From Bin87 sp965220105 (GTDB lineage: Bacteria; Chloroflexota; Dehalococcoidia; Lucifugimonadales; UBA3495), in NCBI GenBank assembly GCA_965220105.1, contig OZ244811.1, positions 2,542,001 to 2,606,000 of the forward strand: a stretch of DNA of 64,000 nt, given 5' to 3'. Below, in pieces: positions 28,074 through 36,783 of this stretch. The position numbers and the translations under genes are program-made. The notes under the pieces are model-generated. The model was not told where the DNA came from. It saw only the letters and a program-made list of their open reading frames with translations, and made no database searches. Positions within the stretch are counted from its first letter, which is position 1. Every line of letters starts with the position of its first letter.

Positions 28074-30866
28074 ATGCCTTTGGAACCTTGGTACAGAGTC
28101 GTAACGGCCCGCCCGGAGGTACGGGAAGGCCGTTCGTTCAGTCCAGACGAGTTCGCCATCGCCTTGGAACAGGTAGTAGCTGGAACCGCACCGGCGGACT
28201 ACTCACACCCGGCCCAGTTCTTCTCCCGCACCTGCTTCACCAGAGCTTTGACCGAACACAGCGGGATGGTGTTACGTCGCTTGGATGGCCAGACGGAGAG
28301 AACCGCTCCGGCACTGTCACTGGTAACCCAGTTTGGGGGCGGAAAGACCCACACTCTAACTGCGCTGTACCACTTGGCCAACGCCGGTGCAGACGCTTCG
28401 CAGTTCACCGGCGTAACCAGCTTGCTGGACGCAGCCGGCATCAGTACCGCACCGTCTGCACGGGTAGGAGTATTCGTTGGCAACGCGTGGGACCCGTCTG
28501 AAGGACGAGAAACACCCTGGATTGACCTCGCCAGACAGCTGGCTGGCGCCGAAGGCGTGGAAGCACTGGGACCAGCAGCAATGGACGTCCCACCAGGTAC
28601 TGATGCCATCGGCAGAATGTTCCAAAAGGCGAACGCACCAGTGTTACTACTGTTCGACGAGGTACTGAACTTCCTGAACCGACACCGGAACATGGCTGAG
28701 CCGTTCTACGCCTTCTTGCAAAACCTCACAGTAGCAGTCACCGGCGCGAACCGTACCGTTGCGGTCATCAGCCTGCCACGAAGCCAAGTAGAAATGACCG
28801 AGTGGGACCAGGAATGGCAGGAGCGCATCACCAAAGTTGTGAACCGGGTAGCCCAAGACCTCATCGCCAACGATGAAGCGGAAATCAGCGAAGTAGTCCG
28901 CCGCCGGCTGTTCGAGGACCTGGGCAACGAGCGCACACGCAATAAGGTCGCCAAGACCTACTCCGATTGGTGCTTCGAGCGCAACGTGCGGCTGCCCGCC
29001 GAATGGACGGCAGTAGACAGTGCCGCCACTGACGCGAAAGCTCGGGAGTTCCTGCGCAGTCGCTTCGAAGCATGCTACCCCTTCCATCCATCCACCCTCT
29101 CCGTGTTCCAGCGCAAATGGCGTGCCGTTCCCCAGTTCCAGCAGACACGCGGCGCGTTGGCCATGCTGGCACAATGGATCTCATGGGCCTCCCGAGAGCA
29201 GTTCAAGCAAGCGCGCAACGAGCCGCTGATCACGCTGGGCTCGGCACCATTGCACATCCCGACTTTCCGCGCGGAGCTACTGGGGCAGCTAGGCGAGCAA
29301 CGCCTAGACGCTGCCATCGCGGCGGACATTGCAGGCGACATGGCACACGTCCAGTCCTTGGACGCAGACACCACGGGCCCCCTAAGGGGTATCCACAGAC
29401 GGGTCGGAGCCGTCATACTATTCGAATCCTCGGGTGGGCAGGTGGACAAAGTAGCCACCCTACCTGAGCTCAGGTTCGCCCTCGGGGAGACGGACGTAGA
29501 AACGACGACCATCGACAACGCGGCTGCCGCGCTCGAGTCCGCAGCTTTCTTCATCCGTAAGGTTGGTGCTGACGGTTACCGCATCCACCACCAAGCGACG
29601 TTGCGCAAGGTCGCCAGCGACCGTCGAGCCGCACTGGACGAAGAAAACGAAATCAAGCCCGCGATGCGTCAACTGATCCGAGAAGAGTTCAGCAAAGGCA
29701 ATGAAATAGCCATCGCGCCGTTCCCGGAGGATGGCGCTGCCGTACCCGACTCGCGAAGGCTGACCACAGTGGTAATGGATCCGACAACGGAATGGGACGA
29801 CGGAGGGCGCACACGCGAAAGGATCAGCCAATGGACGCGAGAACGCGGCAACACTTCCAGACTCCACCCAGGCGCTTTGGTGTGGTCCGTCAAAAAACCC
29901 GGGCGCGAACTGCGCGACAGCATAGCCGAACTCCTAGCTTGGCAACGTGTAGCCCGCGACATTGACGAAGGGCTTTTAGGCAGCGAGTTCACCGACGCCA
30001 ACCGCGGCGAGGTACAAGCCAAGGTCAGAGAAGCGAACCGCGACGCCCGCGAAGAGGTTTGGGCCAGCTACCGCTTTGCCGCGCTGCTCGACAACCAAGC
30101 CGACGACGGCCTAAAGGTGATCGACCTTGGGATTGGACACGCCGGAAACGGGAACACCCTAGGCGCCCGCGTCGTCGCCGCGCTGAAGTCCGAAGCTCTG
30201 CTCAGTGACACTGTCTCGGCAGGGCACATTGGACGCCATTGGCCTCCAGCGTTCGAAGAAAGCGGAGCTTGGCCACTCAGCAGCCTGAGACAAAGTTTCC
30301 TGAACGGCGCACTTACTCGCTTGCCAGATCCCGACAGCGTCCTTCAGGGGAAAATCCCCGAATTCGTGCAGCTGGGCGAATTCGCTTTGGCATCCGGCGA
30401 GATGGTCGGTGGCGGATACGAGCGCATCTGGTACGGAGAAGTGGTTCCTGCCGAAGAGGTCGCCTTCGAAAACGGAGTATTCCTGCTGACCAAGGTCAAG
30501 GCCGAAGAACTCCGGCGTAAAACGACCGTCATCGAACCTCCAGAACCGCCACCAGGCCCAACCGGCGGCGATGACTGGAGAGGAGACCCAGTCGGCCCAG
30601 AGCCTACACCCGACCCACCCGAACCCGTACCTCCACCCGCTGGCCAAAAAGCCACGCTGTCGCTCACGGGATCGGTGCCGCGTGAATCCTGGAACCGGGT
30701 AGGAACTAGGCTGTTACCAAAACTACAGGGCAGCGAGGACATCAGCGTAAAGGTTGAATTGTCCGCCAGCGTCGGCGCGGAACAAGCACAAAACATGGCA
30801 GCCGAACTACGCCAAGCCTTGGAGGACTTAGGATTGAACTGGCAAGTCAACATCAGTGGGACATGA
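28074..30866 (+). CDS. DUF499 family ATPase
   Basis: 930 residues. The N-terminus has a P-loop, LVTQFGGGKTHTLTALYHLA, and a Walker B strand, VLLLFDEVLNFLNRH, as in DUF499 proteins, which regularly accompany DUF1156 methylases. A proline-rich linker (PPEPPPGPTGGDDWRGDPVG) near residue 820 leads to a small C-terminal beta-rich domain. There is no nuclease motif. The ATPase may act as a sensor or loader for the complex. ATG 28074 was chosen because GGAG lies nearby and family text begins at once. Confidence 0.92.
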   Translation: MPLEPWYRVVTARPEVREGRSFSPDEFAIALEQVVAGTAPADYSHPAQFFSRTCFTRALTEHSGMVLRRLDGQTERTAPALSLVTQFGGGKTHTLTALYHLANAGADASQFTGVTSLLDAAGISTAPSARVGVFVGNAWDPSEGRETPWIDLARQLAGAEGVEALGPAAMDVPPGTDAIGRMFQKANAPVLLLFDEVLNFLNRHRNMAEPFYAFLQNLTVAVTGANRTVAVISLPRSQVEMTEWDQEWQERITKVVNRVAQDLIANDEAEISEVVRRRLFEDLGNERTRNKVAKTYSDWCFERNVRLPAEWTAVDSAATDAKAREFLRSRFEACYPFHPSTLSVFQRKWRAVPQFQQTRGALAMLAQWISWASREQFKQARNEPLITLGSAPLHIPTFRAELLGQLGEQRLDAAIAADIAGDMAHVQSLDADTTGPLRGIHRRVGAVILFESSGGQVDKVATLPELRFALGETDVETTTIDNAAAALESAAFFIRKVGADGYRIHHQATLRKVASDRRAALDEENEIKPAMRQLIREEFSKGNEIAIAPFPEDGAAVPDSRRLTTVVMDPTTEWDDGGRTRERISQWTRERGNTSRLHPGALVWSVKKPGRELRDSIAELLAWQRVARDIDEGLLGSEFTDANRGEVQAKVREANRDAREEVWASYRFAALLDNQADDGLKVIDLGIGHAGNGNTLGARVVAALKSEALLSDTVSAGHIGRHWPPAFEESGAWPLSSLRQSFLNGALTRLPDPDSVLQGKIPEFVQLGEFALASGEMVGGGYERIWYGEVVPAEEVAFENGVFLLTKVKAEELRRKTTVIEPPEPPPGPTGGDDWRGDPVGPEPTPDPPEPVPPPAGQKATLSLTGSVPRESWNRVGTRLLPKLQGSEDISVKVELSASVGAEQAQNMAAELRQALEDLGLNWQVNISGT

Positions 30867-30998
30867 CGGTAGTGCCACTGACCTGCAATCAGCCCACACC
30901 GCCGTCCAAGGCAACATCTTCTGGCTTACCTACATACGAGACGCCGAATCCCTTGACGCCTGACAACACGCGGTGAGACGGCCCGTTCTACTGAGGCC

Positions 30999-31679
30999 GT
31001 GAGAGCAATCAAATTAGTCAGCGTGATGGTCCCGCCCGTGTTGGCGCTGGCGTGCGGCACCGGAGCACCGAGCGACGAAACGCTCGGCAGGCAGGACCAC
31101 ATCCCGACACCCGACCGGTCACAGATCCAGGTCATTGACCGAGAGTTGCCGGCGGGTCTGACGGACCCCGCAGCCAGCGCCGCGTACGACCAAGGCTACT
31201 CGCACATGCGCGAGGCATCCTGGTTCGCCGCCATTGCGGCCTACGACGAAGCGATTCGTCTACAGCCCGAAGTCACCGGACTATACGAGGCCAGAGGCAC
31301 CGCTTACATGTACGCCGGCTAGCACGACGCACTAGCGGATTACAGCCACGCCATCGAACTGGAACCGACTGACGCCGGACTCTGGCGCCGCCGCTCACAC
31401 GCCTACACCATTGCGCCGACACCTCAACCAGAAATGGGAGTAGAGGAAGCGACCCGCGCGAAAGAACTGGACCCTCACCACCCGATGGGGTACGGCCACC
31501 GTGCGATAGCCCTTACCCAGCTGCCGACGCCGGATTGGGAGAACGCCCTGGCAGACATGGACCGGCACATTGAGCTGTTCCCGCGCCACGACCCGGAAGC
31601 GTACGACTTGCGTGCGTGGGTCCACGACAACCTGGGAAACCACGAGGCAGCCGAGCAGGACCGAAAATTGGCTCGCTGA
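30999..31679 (+). pseudogene. TPR lipoprotein gene with an in-frame TAG
   Basis: From GTG 30999 the frame encodes a lipoprotein signal (MRAIKLVSVMVPPVLALAC, lipobox LALA-C) and TPR text (SYDQGYSHMREASWF-like, then AAIAAYDEAIRLQPE). A TAG at 31320-31322 stops it, yet the same frame continues as HDALADYSHAIELEPTDAGL through two more TPR-like units to TGA 31677-31679. One base change (CAG to TAG) would explain the break. The intact product would be a 226-residue membrane-anchored TPR protein. Its position after the DUF499 gene, with a 132-base gap, does not show that it belongs to that system. Confidence 0.75.
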
Positions 31680-31687
31680 CCAACGGC

Positions 31688-31725
31688 GACGCCGACCGCC
31701 GCCGACCAAAGGGCCGGCCGGTTTT
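31688..31725 (+). terminator. Imperfect GC-rich terminator, dispersed-repeat type
   Basis: CGACGCCGACCGCCGCCGAC then CAAAGGGCCGGCCGGTTTT folds as a stem with two mismatches, followed by four T. It is closely similar over about 40 bases to the perfect terminator at 39891-39927, and related copies occur at 34871 and 37865. It directly follows the TPR lipoprotein frame. Confidence 0.6.
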
Positions 31726-31790
31726 GCATTCAGTCACCGGACGAAGACACCATCACGCCTTTGCTTCTCCAGCACATCGCGACCACGGTT

Positions 31791-31824
31791 TTCGTACTGA
31801 CGCCGCCTACTTGAACAATCCTAC
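31791..31824. repeat. 34-bp repeat, first copy
   Basis: TTCGTACTGACGCCGCCTAC followed by TTGAACAATCCTAC matches 59652-59685 at 31 of 34 positions in the same orientation. Both copies also read as protein in the same frame (RTDAAYLNNPT here, RADAVYLNNPT there). They lie 27.9 kb apart and bracket most of the accessory region. Confidence 0.7.
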
Positions 31825-32533
31825 TATTGACGTGATACTACCGTGGCACCAGACCTACGATGTCCCCGCTTACCGTTCAGACGGGCTTGCCTGTAATGGT
31901 GCGCCGCTTACAGTAATTGCCAACCCAGGATACCAAATGCTGGATTTGAACGATTTGGGTTTGGGAAACCACCCCGGTATTTCAACGCGGAAAGGCTCCG
32001 AACTAGCTGAGGCTGGTGCAGTCTGCTTAGAGGAACGTGGCCATCATCAAGGCATACCCCTTGCGGTCCAAGGCGCCTTCAACCGCAACTACCCTTTGGC
32101 TTGGACACCAGTGACACCACAAGTCCACCGAACGTGGGAAGACCAGGAAGAAGCGACGGAGGACGGCGCTGCCTGTATCGCCGCTTTGCTCGCTGACCGG
32201 GAGATTGGGCAGACCGTCATCCTACGTGCCCGTAAGAGCACCGCACAACAACCCACCGGTTTTGATTATTGGTTGGGCGATGGTAATATCGCGGAAATGT
32301 CGGAAGCGGAGCGTAAAGCAACGGAATCACTAACCCGTTTGTTTGAAGACAATAACCTAGTGGCTAGAACAAGATTAGAAGTATCTGGGATTCGTAATGG
32401 CGATGACGCGGCGGTCCAACGGAGGGTCCAGCGTAAATTAAGCCAAATGGACCGGTCCGATACGTTGGGACTGCCTGCCTATGCAATTGTAATTGAATTT
32501 GGGCGGCCGCTCGCCGAGGTCCGAAGAAAATGA
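31811..32533 (+). CDS. Hypothetical protein, first gene of an AT-richer pair
   Basis: The open frame extends further upstream, but protein-like text begins around TTG 31811 (LNNPTIDVILPWHQTYDVPA); the start is uncertain and GTG 31832 is also possible. About 240 residues follow, with blocks NPGYQMLDLNDLGLGNHPGI, then EDGAACIAALLADREIGQTV and LPAYAIVIEFGRPLAE. There is no signal peptide or known catalytic motif. The stop overlaps the start of the next gene (ATGA, 32530-32533), so the two are co-translated. Codon use is more AT-rich than in neighbours, which suggests recent transfer. Function unknown. Confidence 0.75.
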   Translation: MNNPTIDVILPWHQTYDVPAYRSDGLACNGAPLTVIANPGYQMLDLNDLGLGNHPGISTRKGSELAEAGAVCLEERGHHQGIPLAVQGAFNRNYPLAWTPVTPQVHRTWEDQEEATEDGAACIAALLADREIGQTVILRARKSTAQQPTGFDYWLGDGNIAEMSEAERKATESLTRLFEDNNLVARTRLEVSGIRNGDDAAVQRRVQRKLSQMDRSDTLGLPAYAIVIEFGRPLAEVRRK

Positions 32534-33651
32534 GTGGTGTTCGCGATTATCACGACATAGCCATGGAGTTCGCCGACATCGGGCTTAGGAATCGGGCGCG
32601 TGGGAACGCGGAACGTGCGTTGGCATATTTCGAACAGGCATTGGATTTTGAACTGGAGGCCATCTCTGAACTCAGTGATTCTGACGGGTTAGCTTGGTCA
32701 ATATTGCACCGTAGCGCGGGCACCTTGGCCTTGGACTGCAGGCGATTCCGCCAAGCAGAGCAGATCACAACCCGTGCGCTCGCTGGCGAGCCACATCCTG
32801 AAATCGCAGAAGAATTGCGCGACCTGCTGGCCCAAATCTACTTCCAACGGCATTTAGATTTGAAAGGCGTTGTTTTACAAGATGATGAGCTACAGTTGAG
32901 CCTCTCTGGACAAGAAGTAGGTAGCGGCATTGTGCACTACAGGGAAATATATGAGCGCATAGATAATACGTCCAAGCTAATTTATCGAACCGTAGAGCGC
33001 AACCACAAACGCCCTTTCCGAGAACGGGGCCAGCTGCCACGGAATATTCGCGACGATTATCAACCTCTTGTTTCTGTACCCAGGAGCGGGAGCTTCACAG
33101 TTACGATGAAATTTGGTAGTCCTGTCCAGCTAGTTCAGCCACTCCTGCCGGGGATACTCGATACCGCTTCCATTCTCGATGAGCTGATGGACCTATTAGT
33201 CTTGATCAACAGCTCTCGCCTCGACGAAATACAGCGACGAATACCCGACCCGAACTACCTAAGAAATTTCTTTGGGTTGGCAAGGAAGATAGCTCCCGAT
33301 GGCGAGCGGGTCAATCAAGTAGGATTCACCGTCACTCGTGGTGGAGAACAACGGTCCATTGAGTTGACGATGCCCGCTTCGGAGATCCTAGTCCCGCCTC
33401 CCCCTGACGCACCAGAATCTCCGTCCGAACCGATTGAAATACGTGGGATCCTGCGCTTTGCGGATGCAGTACGCGACGAAGAAAATGTCATCCAAGTGGT
33501 CGATGGTGGTCGAGCTTTCACCATACGCGTACCACAAGGATTAATGAACGACATCGTACGTCCTATGTGGGATTTTCGTGTTGTTGTGCAAGCTATACAG
33601 TCAGGAAACGACATCACTCTGAACGATATACGACTGGATGAACGGAATTGA
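32530..33651 (+). CDS. Hypothetical protein with TPR-like N-terminal helices, second gene of the pair
   Basis: 373 residues. The N-terminus has TPR-like helix pairs (RARGNAERALAYFEQALDFE, then RRFRQAEQITTRALAGE). The middle contains MKFGSPVQLVQPLLPGILDT, and the C-terminus is beta-rich after a proline linker (VPPPPDAPESPSEP) with the pattern IEIRGILRFADAV. No enzyme motif is seen. The four-base overlap with the upstream gene points to a complex of the two products. The low-GC codon choice shared by both genes contrasts with the defence operon and with the GC-rich genes downstream. Confidence 0.78.
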   Translation: MSGVRDYHDIAMEFADIGLRNRARGNAERALAYFEQALDFELEAISELSDSDGLAWSILHRSAGTLALDCRRFRQAEQITTRALAGEPHPEIAEELRDLLAQIYFQRHLDLKGVVLQDDELQLSLSGQEVGSGIVHYREIYERIDNTSKLIYRTVERNHKRPFRERGQLPRNIRDDYQPLVSVPRSGSFTVTMKFGSPVQLVQPLLPGILDTASILDELMDLLVLINSSRLDEIQRRIPDPNYLRNFFGLARKIAPDGERVNQVGFTVTRGGEQRSIELTMPASEILVPPPPDAPESPSEPIEIRGILRFADAVRDEENVIQVVDGGRAFTIRVPQGLMNDIVRPMWDFRVVVQAIQSGNDITLNDIRLDERN

Positions 33652-33666
33652 TCTACGGCTAGTCCG

Positions 33667-34029
33667 GTGCCACCCGAAAACCACCAGACCAGTTGTTCCC
33701 GGGGATCAATAGCAATTTCTCTAGCGCTGTCCAACCGGACATCCATCACTGTGCCGGCGCCGACCAGCCTGACAGCAACCCTCAACTCCAACGGCTCGAT
33801 AACCCTCAGCCGGAACGCGCCCAATGACGGCTCGGTGATCAGCTATCAGGTGTTGCGCCGCAGGCTCCAGAAAGGTGAGGGTGCCCTCACTGTTTACGTT
33901 TCCGACACAGGCAGTACCGCGACCACCTGCACGGACACCGGCACCGATGTAAACGGCGGCGGTAAAGTAGACCACGTGGGCGGCTTGGTCGCCGACAGCC
34001 CCAGTGGTACGTCTTGCCGCCGCCCTTGA
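33667..34029 (+). pseudogene. Fibronectin type III domain relic
   Basis: The frame gives VPAPTSLTATLNSNGSITLS, then APNDGSVISYQVLRRR and VYVSDTGSTATTCTDTG, close to the FN3 domain that ends the LRR protein at 49 kb. The core tryptophan has become Arg (LSRNAPND) and the expected YxYRVxA strand is replaced by unrelated text (VDHVGGLVADS). There is no signal peptide. It seems to be a decayed fragment. The remaining bases to 34410 hold a direct repeat and a terminator. Confidence 0.7.
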
Positions 34030-34081
34030 CAGAATTCGGGATATTCCAACGCAACTGCCTGCGATCAAATGGCCCATAGGA

Positions 34082-34200
34082 CGCTCTCAAGTACCAAAAG
34101 GGCAGGAGGGGAATACTCCAGCAGACCTAAAACGCACCAGGGATCGTCTACGGCGGAAACTCAGCCCTTCTCCAGTGCCTGAGCCGCCACTAACCGACGG
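34082..34200. repeat. Direct repeat, copy 1 (upstream of the small HTH/zinc gene)
   Basis: Begins CGCTCTCAAGTACCAAAAGG and shares with 34778-34900 the blocks CTAAAACGCACC, GCGGAAACTCAG and a closing hairpin-forming GCCGCCAC. The two copies lie 696 bases apart in the same orientation and bracket the gene at 34411-34713. Confidence 0.7.
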
Positions 34201-34223
34201 CAGGGCAAAAACGACCCACGATG

Positions 34224-34248
34224 GGCGGCTCGATTGAGCCGCCTTTTT
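34224..34248 (+). terminator. Rho-independent terminator
   Basis: GGCGGCTC-GATT-GAGCCGCC followed by TTTTT: a perfect 8-bp stem with a 4-base loop. It follows direct repeat copy 1 and lies 160 bases before the next gene. Confidence 0.85.
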
Positions 34249-34410
34249 GCTGCCCCAAGAGGACGGCACAGTAGGCCAAACAGCCCGCCAGAGCACGTTG
34301 CCGACCAGCTTGGCACACCAAGGGCCCAGAGGCGCAACAGCTCGACAGCGCCACCCTGAACGCACCCACCAACCCGAAGGAAACGAACTCCATCAGCACC
34401 GGAGACCACC

Positions 34411-34713
34411 ATGCCGAACACCACACGAGGCGTCGGACTGTTCACCGCCGAAAACATCGTGGCAGTAATTAGAGCAATCCCCGAAAGCGACGGAACGTAC
34501 CGAGACGTCGCCCGTAAGGCCGAGCAGTACGGCGGCACCGTCCACTACCACACCATTTCGAACTGGGTCAGCCACGGCCGGACACTCGAGATCCTCGAAC
34601 GGACCTGCGAGTGCGGCAACGACAAGATGCTGCTGCCGGACGGGAAGCTGGGCAACACCTGCCAAGAGTGCCAAGACTTGGACGCACGGCAACGGCGCCG
34701 GCGGACAGCATGA
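34411..34713 (+). CDS. Small HTH-like/zinc-ribbon protein
   Basis: 100 residues. The N-terminal half (FTAENIVAVIRAIPESDGTY, then VHYHTISNWVSHGR) has the look of a helix-turn-helix with a recognition helix around ISNWVS. The C-terminal half has C-x-C ... C-x2-C (CECGNDKMLLPDGKLGNTCQ, then EC), probably a zinc ribbon. It may be a small DNA-binding regulator. The gene is bracketed by a direct repeat and preceded by a strong terminator, so it behaves as an independent unit. Confidence 0.65.
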   Translation: MPNTTRGVGLFTAENIVAVIRAIPESDGTYRDVARKAEQYGGTVHYHTISNWVSHGRTLEILERTCECGNDKMLLPDGKLGNTCQECQDLDARQRRRRTA

Positions 34714-34777
34714 AAGCACCTACTGGCGACCAGTTCCGTCGTACAGTCGCCACTGCCGGCGTTCAACAGGCCCCCGG

Positions 34778-34902
34778 CGCTCTCAAGTACCAAAGGGCAG
34801 GAAACAGCACTCAAGGGCTCTAAAACGCACCCAAGGCTGTCTCCAGCGGAAACTCAGGCCTCCTGCGACGCCAGCCGCCACCGACCAACGGGGCGGCCGG
34901 TT
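34778..34902. repeat. Direct repeat, copy 2, ending in a terminator-like hairpin
   Basis: Begins CGCTCTCAAGTACCAAAGGG and parallels 34082-34200 with about 60-70 percent identity by eye. Its last 30 bases (CCAGCCGCCACCGACCAACG then GGGCGGCCGG) form a 9-bp stem with one mismatch and belong to the same dispersed terminator family as 39891-39927. Confidence 0.65.
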
Positions 34903-35042
34903 CTGTACTACAGATGCTCCAACCCAACTTCCCGCCACATGCTCACAGAGAACGCAAATCTACTCAACAAACGCGGCGCCGTGTTATAACCGCTAACAAT
35001 ACCGAACCACCAGGCGAACTCTCCCCAAACGGAAATGCAACC

Positions 35043-35816
35043 ATGACCACCAAGAGCTTCTCCGCCGACGCAAGGAACACCCTGCTGCATTACGTGTACC
35101 GACTGGTCGACCCAAGGAACGGCGAAACCTTTTACGTAGGACGCGGCAGTGGCGACCGCGTATTCCAACATGTGGCAGGGGCCATCAAGAGCGCCGGGAA
35201 GAACGAAATGGACCCCAAGTTCAGTCGCATCAACCAGATCAGGGCAGAAGGTCTCGATGTGCAACACATCATCCACCGCCACGGCATGAAACCAGACACC
35301 GCAAAAGAAGTCGAAGCGGCCCTGATTGACGCATACCCTGGTCTCACCAACCGCATGGGCGGCGCCGGATCCAACGAACGCGGCGTGAGACACGCCGACC
35401 AGATAATCAGAGAGTACAACGCTCCAGAATTCGAGCTGAAACACAAGCTCATCCTGATCTCCGTAGGCAAAACCTACGAAGAACGTGGCGTGTACCAAGC
35501 CGTACGCTCCGTCTGGGACATGAACGGAAACAGAGCCCGTGGACACGACCTCGTGCTCGCCCGAGTCGGCCGTTTCGTCGTCGGCGCCTACAAAGTCGAG
35601 AAATGGATCGACTGGGCACCCAACGTGTTCCCCTATGACCCCGAGGGCCTCGACGGACGGATAGGCTTTGACGGCACCTGCGCGGACAAAGAAACCTGGG
35701 ACCACTACGTGGGCAAACGAGTGCCGGCCAAACTGATTCCCAGAGGAGCACAGAAGCCATTCCGCTATCTGGAACCGTCTCCAGACGGCGGGACAAGCTC
35801 CGAAGACGACGACTGA
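35043..35816 (+). CDS. GIY-YIG nuclease family protein
   Basis: I start at ATG 35043; the open frame reaches 34914 but the extra text is unlike protein. The N-terminus LLHYVYRLVDPRNGETFYVG then RGSGDRVFQH is a GIY-YIG domain in the YVYxLxDP...FYVGRG form, with the catalytic Arg following and a downstream Glu in KEVEAALIDAYPGLTN. The C-terminal 130 residues (YEERGVYQAVRSVWDMNGNR) are an added domain of unknown role. The acidic tail ends SSEDDD. GIY-YIG enzymes cut DNA in repair, homing or restriction. As a single gene among other nuclease genes it is probably accessory or defensive. Confidence 0.85.
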   Translation: MTTKSFSADARNTLLHYVYRLVDPRNGETFYVGRGSGDRVFQHVAGAIKSAGKNEMDPKFSRINQIRAEGLDVQHIIHRHGMKPDTAKEVEAALIDAYPGLTNRMGGAGSNERGVRHADQIIREYNAPEFELKHKLILISVGKTYEERGVYQAVRSVWDMNGNRARGHDLVLARVGRFVVGAYKVEKWIDWAPNVFPYDPEGLDGRIGFDGTCADKETWDHYVGKRVPAKLIPRGAQKPFRYLEPSPDGGTSSEDDD

Positions 35817-36046
35817 ACTACAACGGTCAGTGCTTCACGCAATAGGCGAAGTGGCGAACACCTGTAGGGACGATCAAACTTCCGGCTCCGAGACGCGCAG
35901 ACGGCTCCGGCAAATCTGCTGGTCCAAACTCACCACCCGGCCGCTGGAGCCGCGAAGAGCAGATTGATGACAGCCGGCCGTTGCGGCACTGTCATGGACG
36001 CCGATAGACTCCAGGTATCCCACATGACCGACCTACAGGGTCCGAC

Positions 36047-36697
36047 ATGGCCGTCCCACGAGAATTCCCCTACATCTGGACCACCTGGCTGCCCAGGCTG
36101 CTGACCGGCGAGCACTCGTGCGAATGGGCCGTCTGGTTCAAGGCCCATTACCAGGACTGGACCAGAACCCCGTCCGAGTTCAACCAGACTGAGTGGATGC
36201 TAACCCACACCTCACTGCTCAACGAGAAGAAGAGCCAGTGGGAAGCCCGCCGCCAACACGTGTACGTCGAAGGTCAGAACAGCTTCCGTCTGCGAGGGCA
36301 ATCAGCCACGCTGGCCGGCCGGCCCGACCTGATCGTAGTGCGGAGCAACGACGCCCTGATCATTGACATCAAAGCTGGCCGGGAACAGCCTGCGCACTTC
36401 GTACAGATCATGATCTACATGTACGCCCTGCCCAGAGCTCTCCCGCAATACCAGCACGCCAAGCTGGCCGGAGAAGTGGTCTATCCGACGCGGACAACAC
36501 GAGTACCGATGGGCAGTCTGCACACGCAGTTCAAAACGGACCTCGGAGCCTTGATCCGCCGGATTGCCGCAGACAGCCCAGCAGCAAGGGTGCCGAGCGA
36601 ACACGAATGCCGCTTCTGCGACATCACCGCAGAAGACTGCACAGCCCGTATTGACGGCGACCCAACGACGCACGAGGGAACTACTCTGGAATTCTGA
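36047..36697 (+). CDS. Cas4/PD-(D/E)XK-like Fe-S nuclease
   Basis: 216 residues. The nuclease core is LAGRPDLIVVRSNDALIIDI followed by KAG, i.e. GRPD ... IDIKxG. Cysteines are placed like an iron-sulphur cluster: one near the N-terminus (GEHSCEWAVWF) and three near the C-terminus (ECRFCDITAEDC). This is the Cas4/AddB-type layout. There is no CRISPR array or other cas gene in the window, so a solitary Cas4-like exonuclease is the better reading. A perfect terminator follows 25 bases after the stop. Confidence 0.85.
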   Translation: MAVPREFPYIWTTWLPRLLTGEHSCEWAVWFKAHYQDWTRTPSEFNQTEWMLTHTSLLNEKKSQWEARRQHVYVEGQNSFRLRGQSATLAGRPDLIVVRSNDALIIDIKAGREQPAHFVQIMIYMYALPRALPQYQHAKLAGEVVYPTRTTRVPMGSLHTQFKTDLGALIRRIAADSPAARVPSEHECRFCDITAEDCTARIDGDPTTHEGTTLEF

Positions 36698-36721
36698 GAT
36701 CAACGGTACCGTGAACCTCTT

Positions 36722-36744
36722 GCCGCCCCATTGGGCGGCTTTTT
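36722..36744 (+). terminator. Rho-independent terminator after the Cas4-like gene
   Basis: GCCGCCC-CATT-GGGCGGC followed by TTTTT; 7-bp perfect stem and 4-base loop, 25 bases past the stop codon. Confidence 0.88.
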
Positions 36745-36783
36745 CCTGTCCACGAAGCGAACCTTCATCCAGGAGATCCAACC

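Noticed and set aside
20630..31322. Idea that TAG is read as an amino acid here (in-frame TAG in Nmad3 and the TPR lipoprotein)
   Set aside because: Several intact genes end with TAG, including CocE, proS and the leader peptide, and the Nmad3 gene is also broken by MITEs. Ordinary decay is simpler.
31616..31810. N-terminal extension of the gene at 31811 back to 31616
   Set aside because: The text overlaps the end of the TPR frame and the terminator hairpin and reads like random translation (RRRPKGRPVLHS).
36047..36697. Cas4-like gene as evidence of a CRISPR-Cas locus
   Set aside because: No other cas gene and no repeat-spacer array is present in the window.
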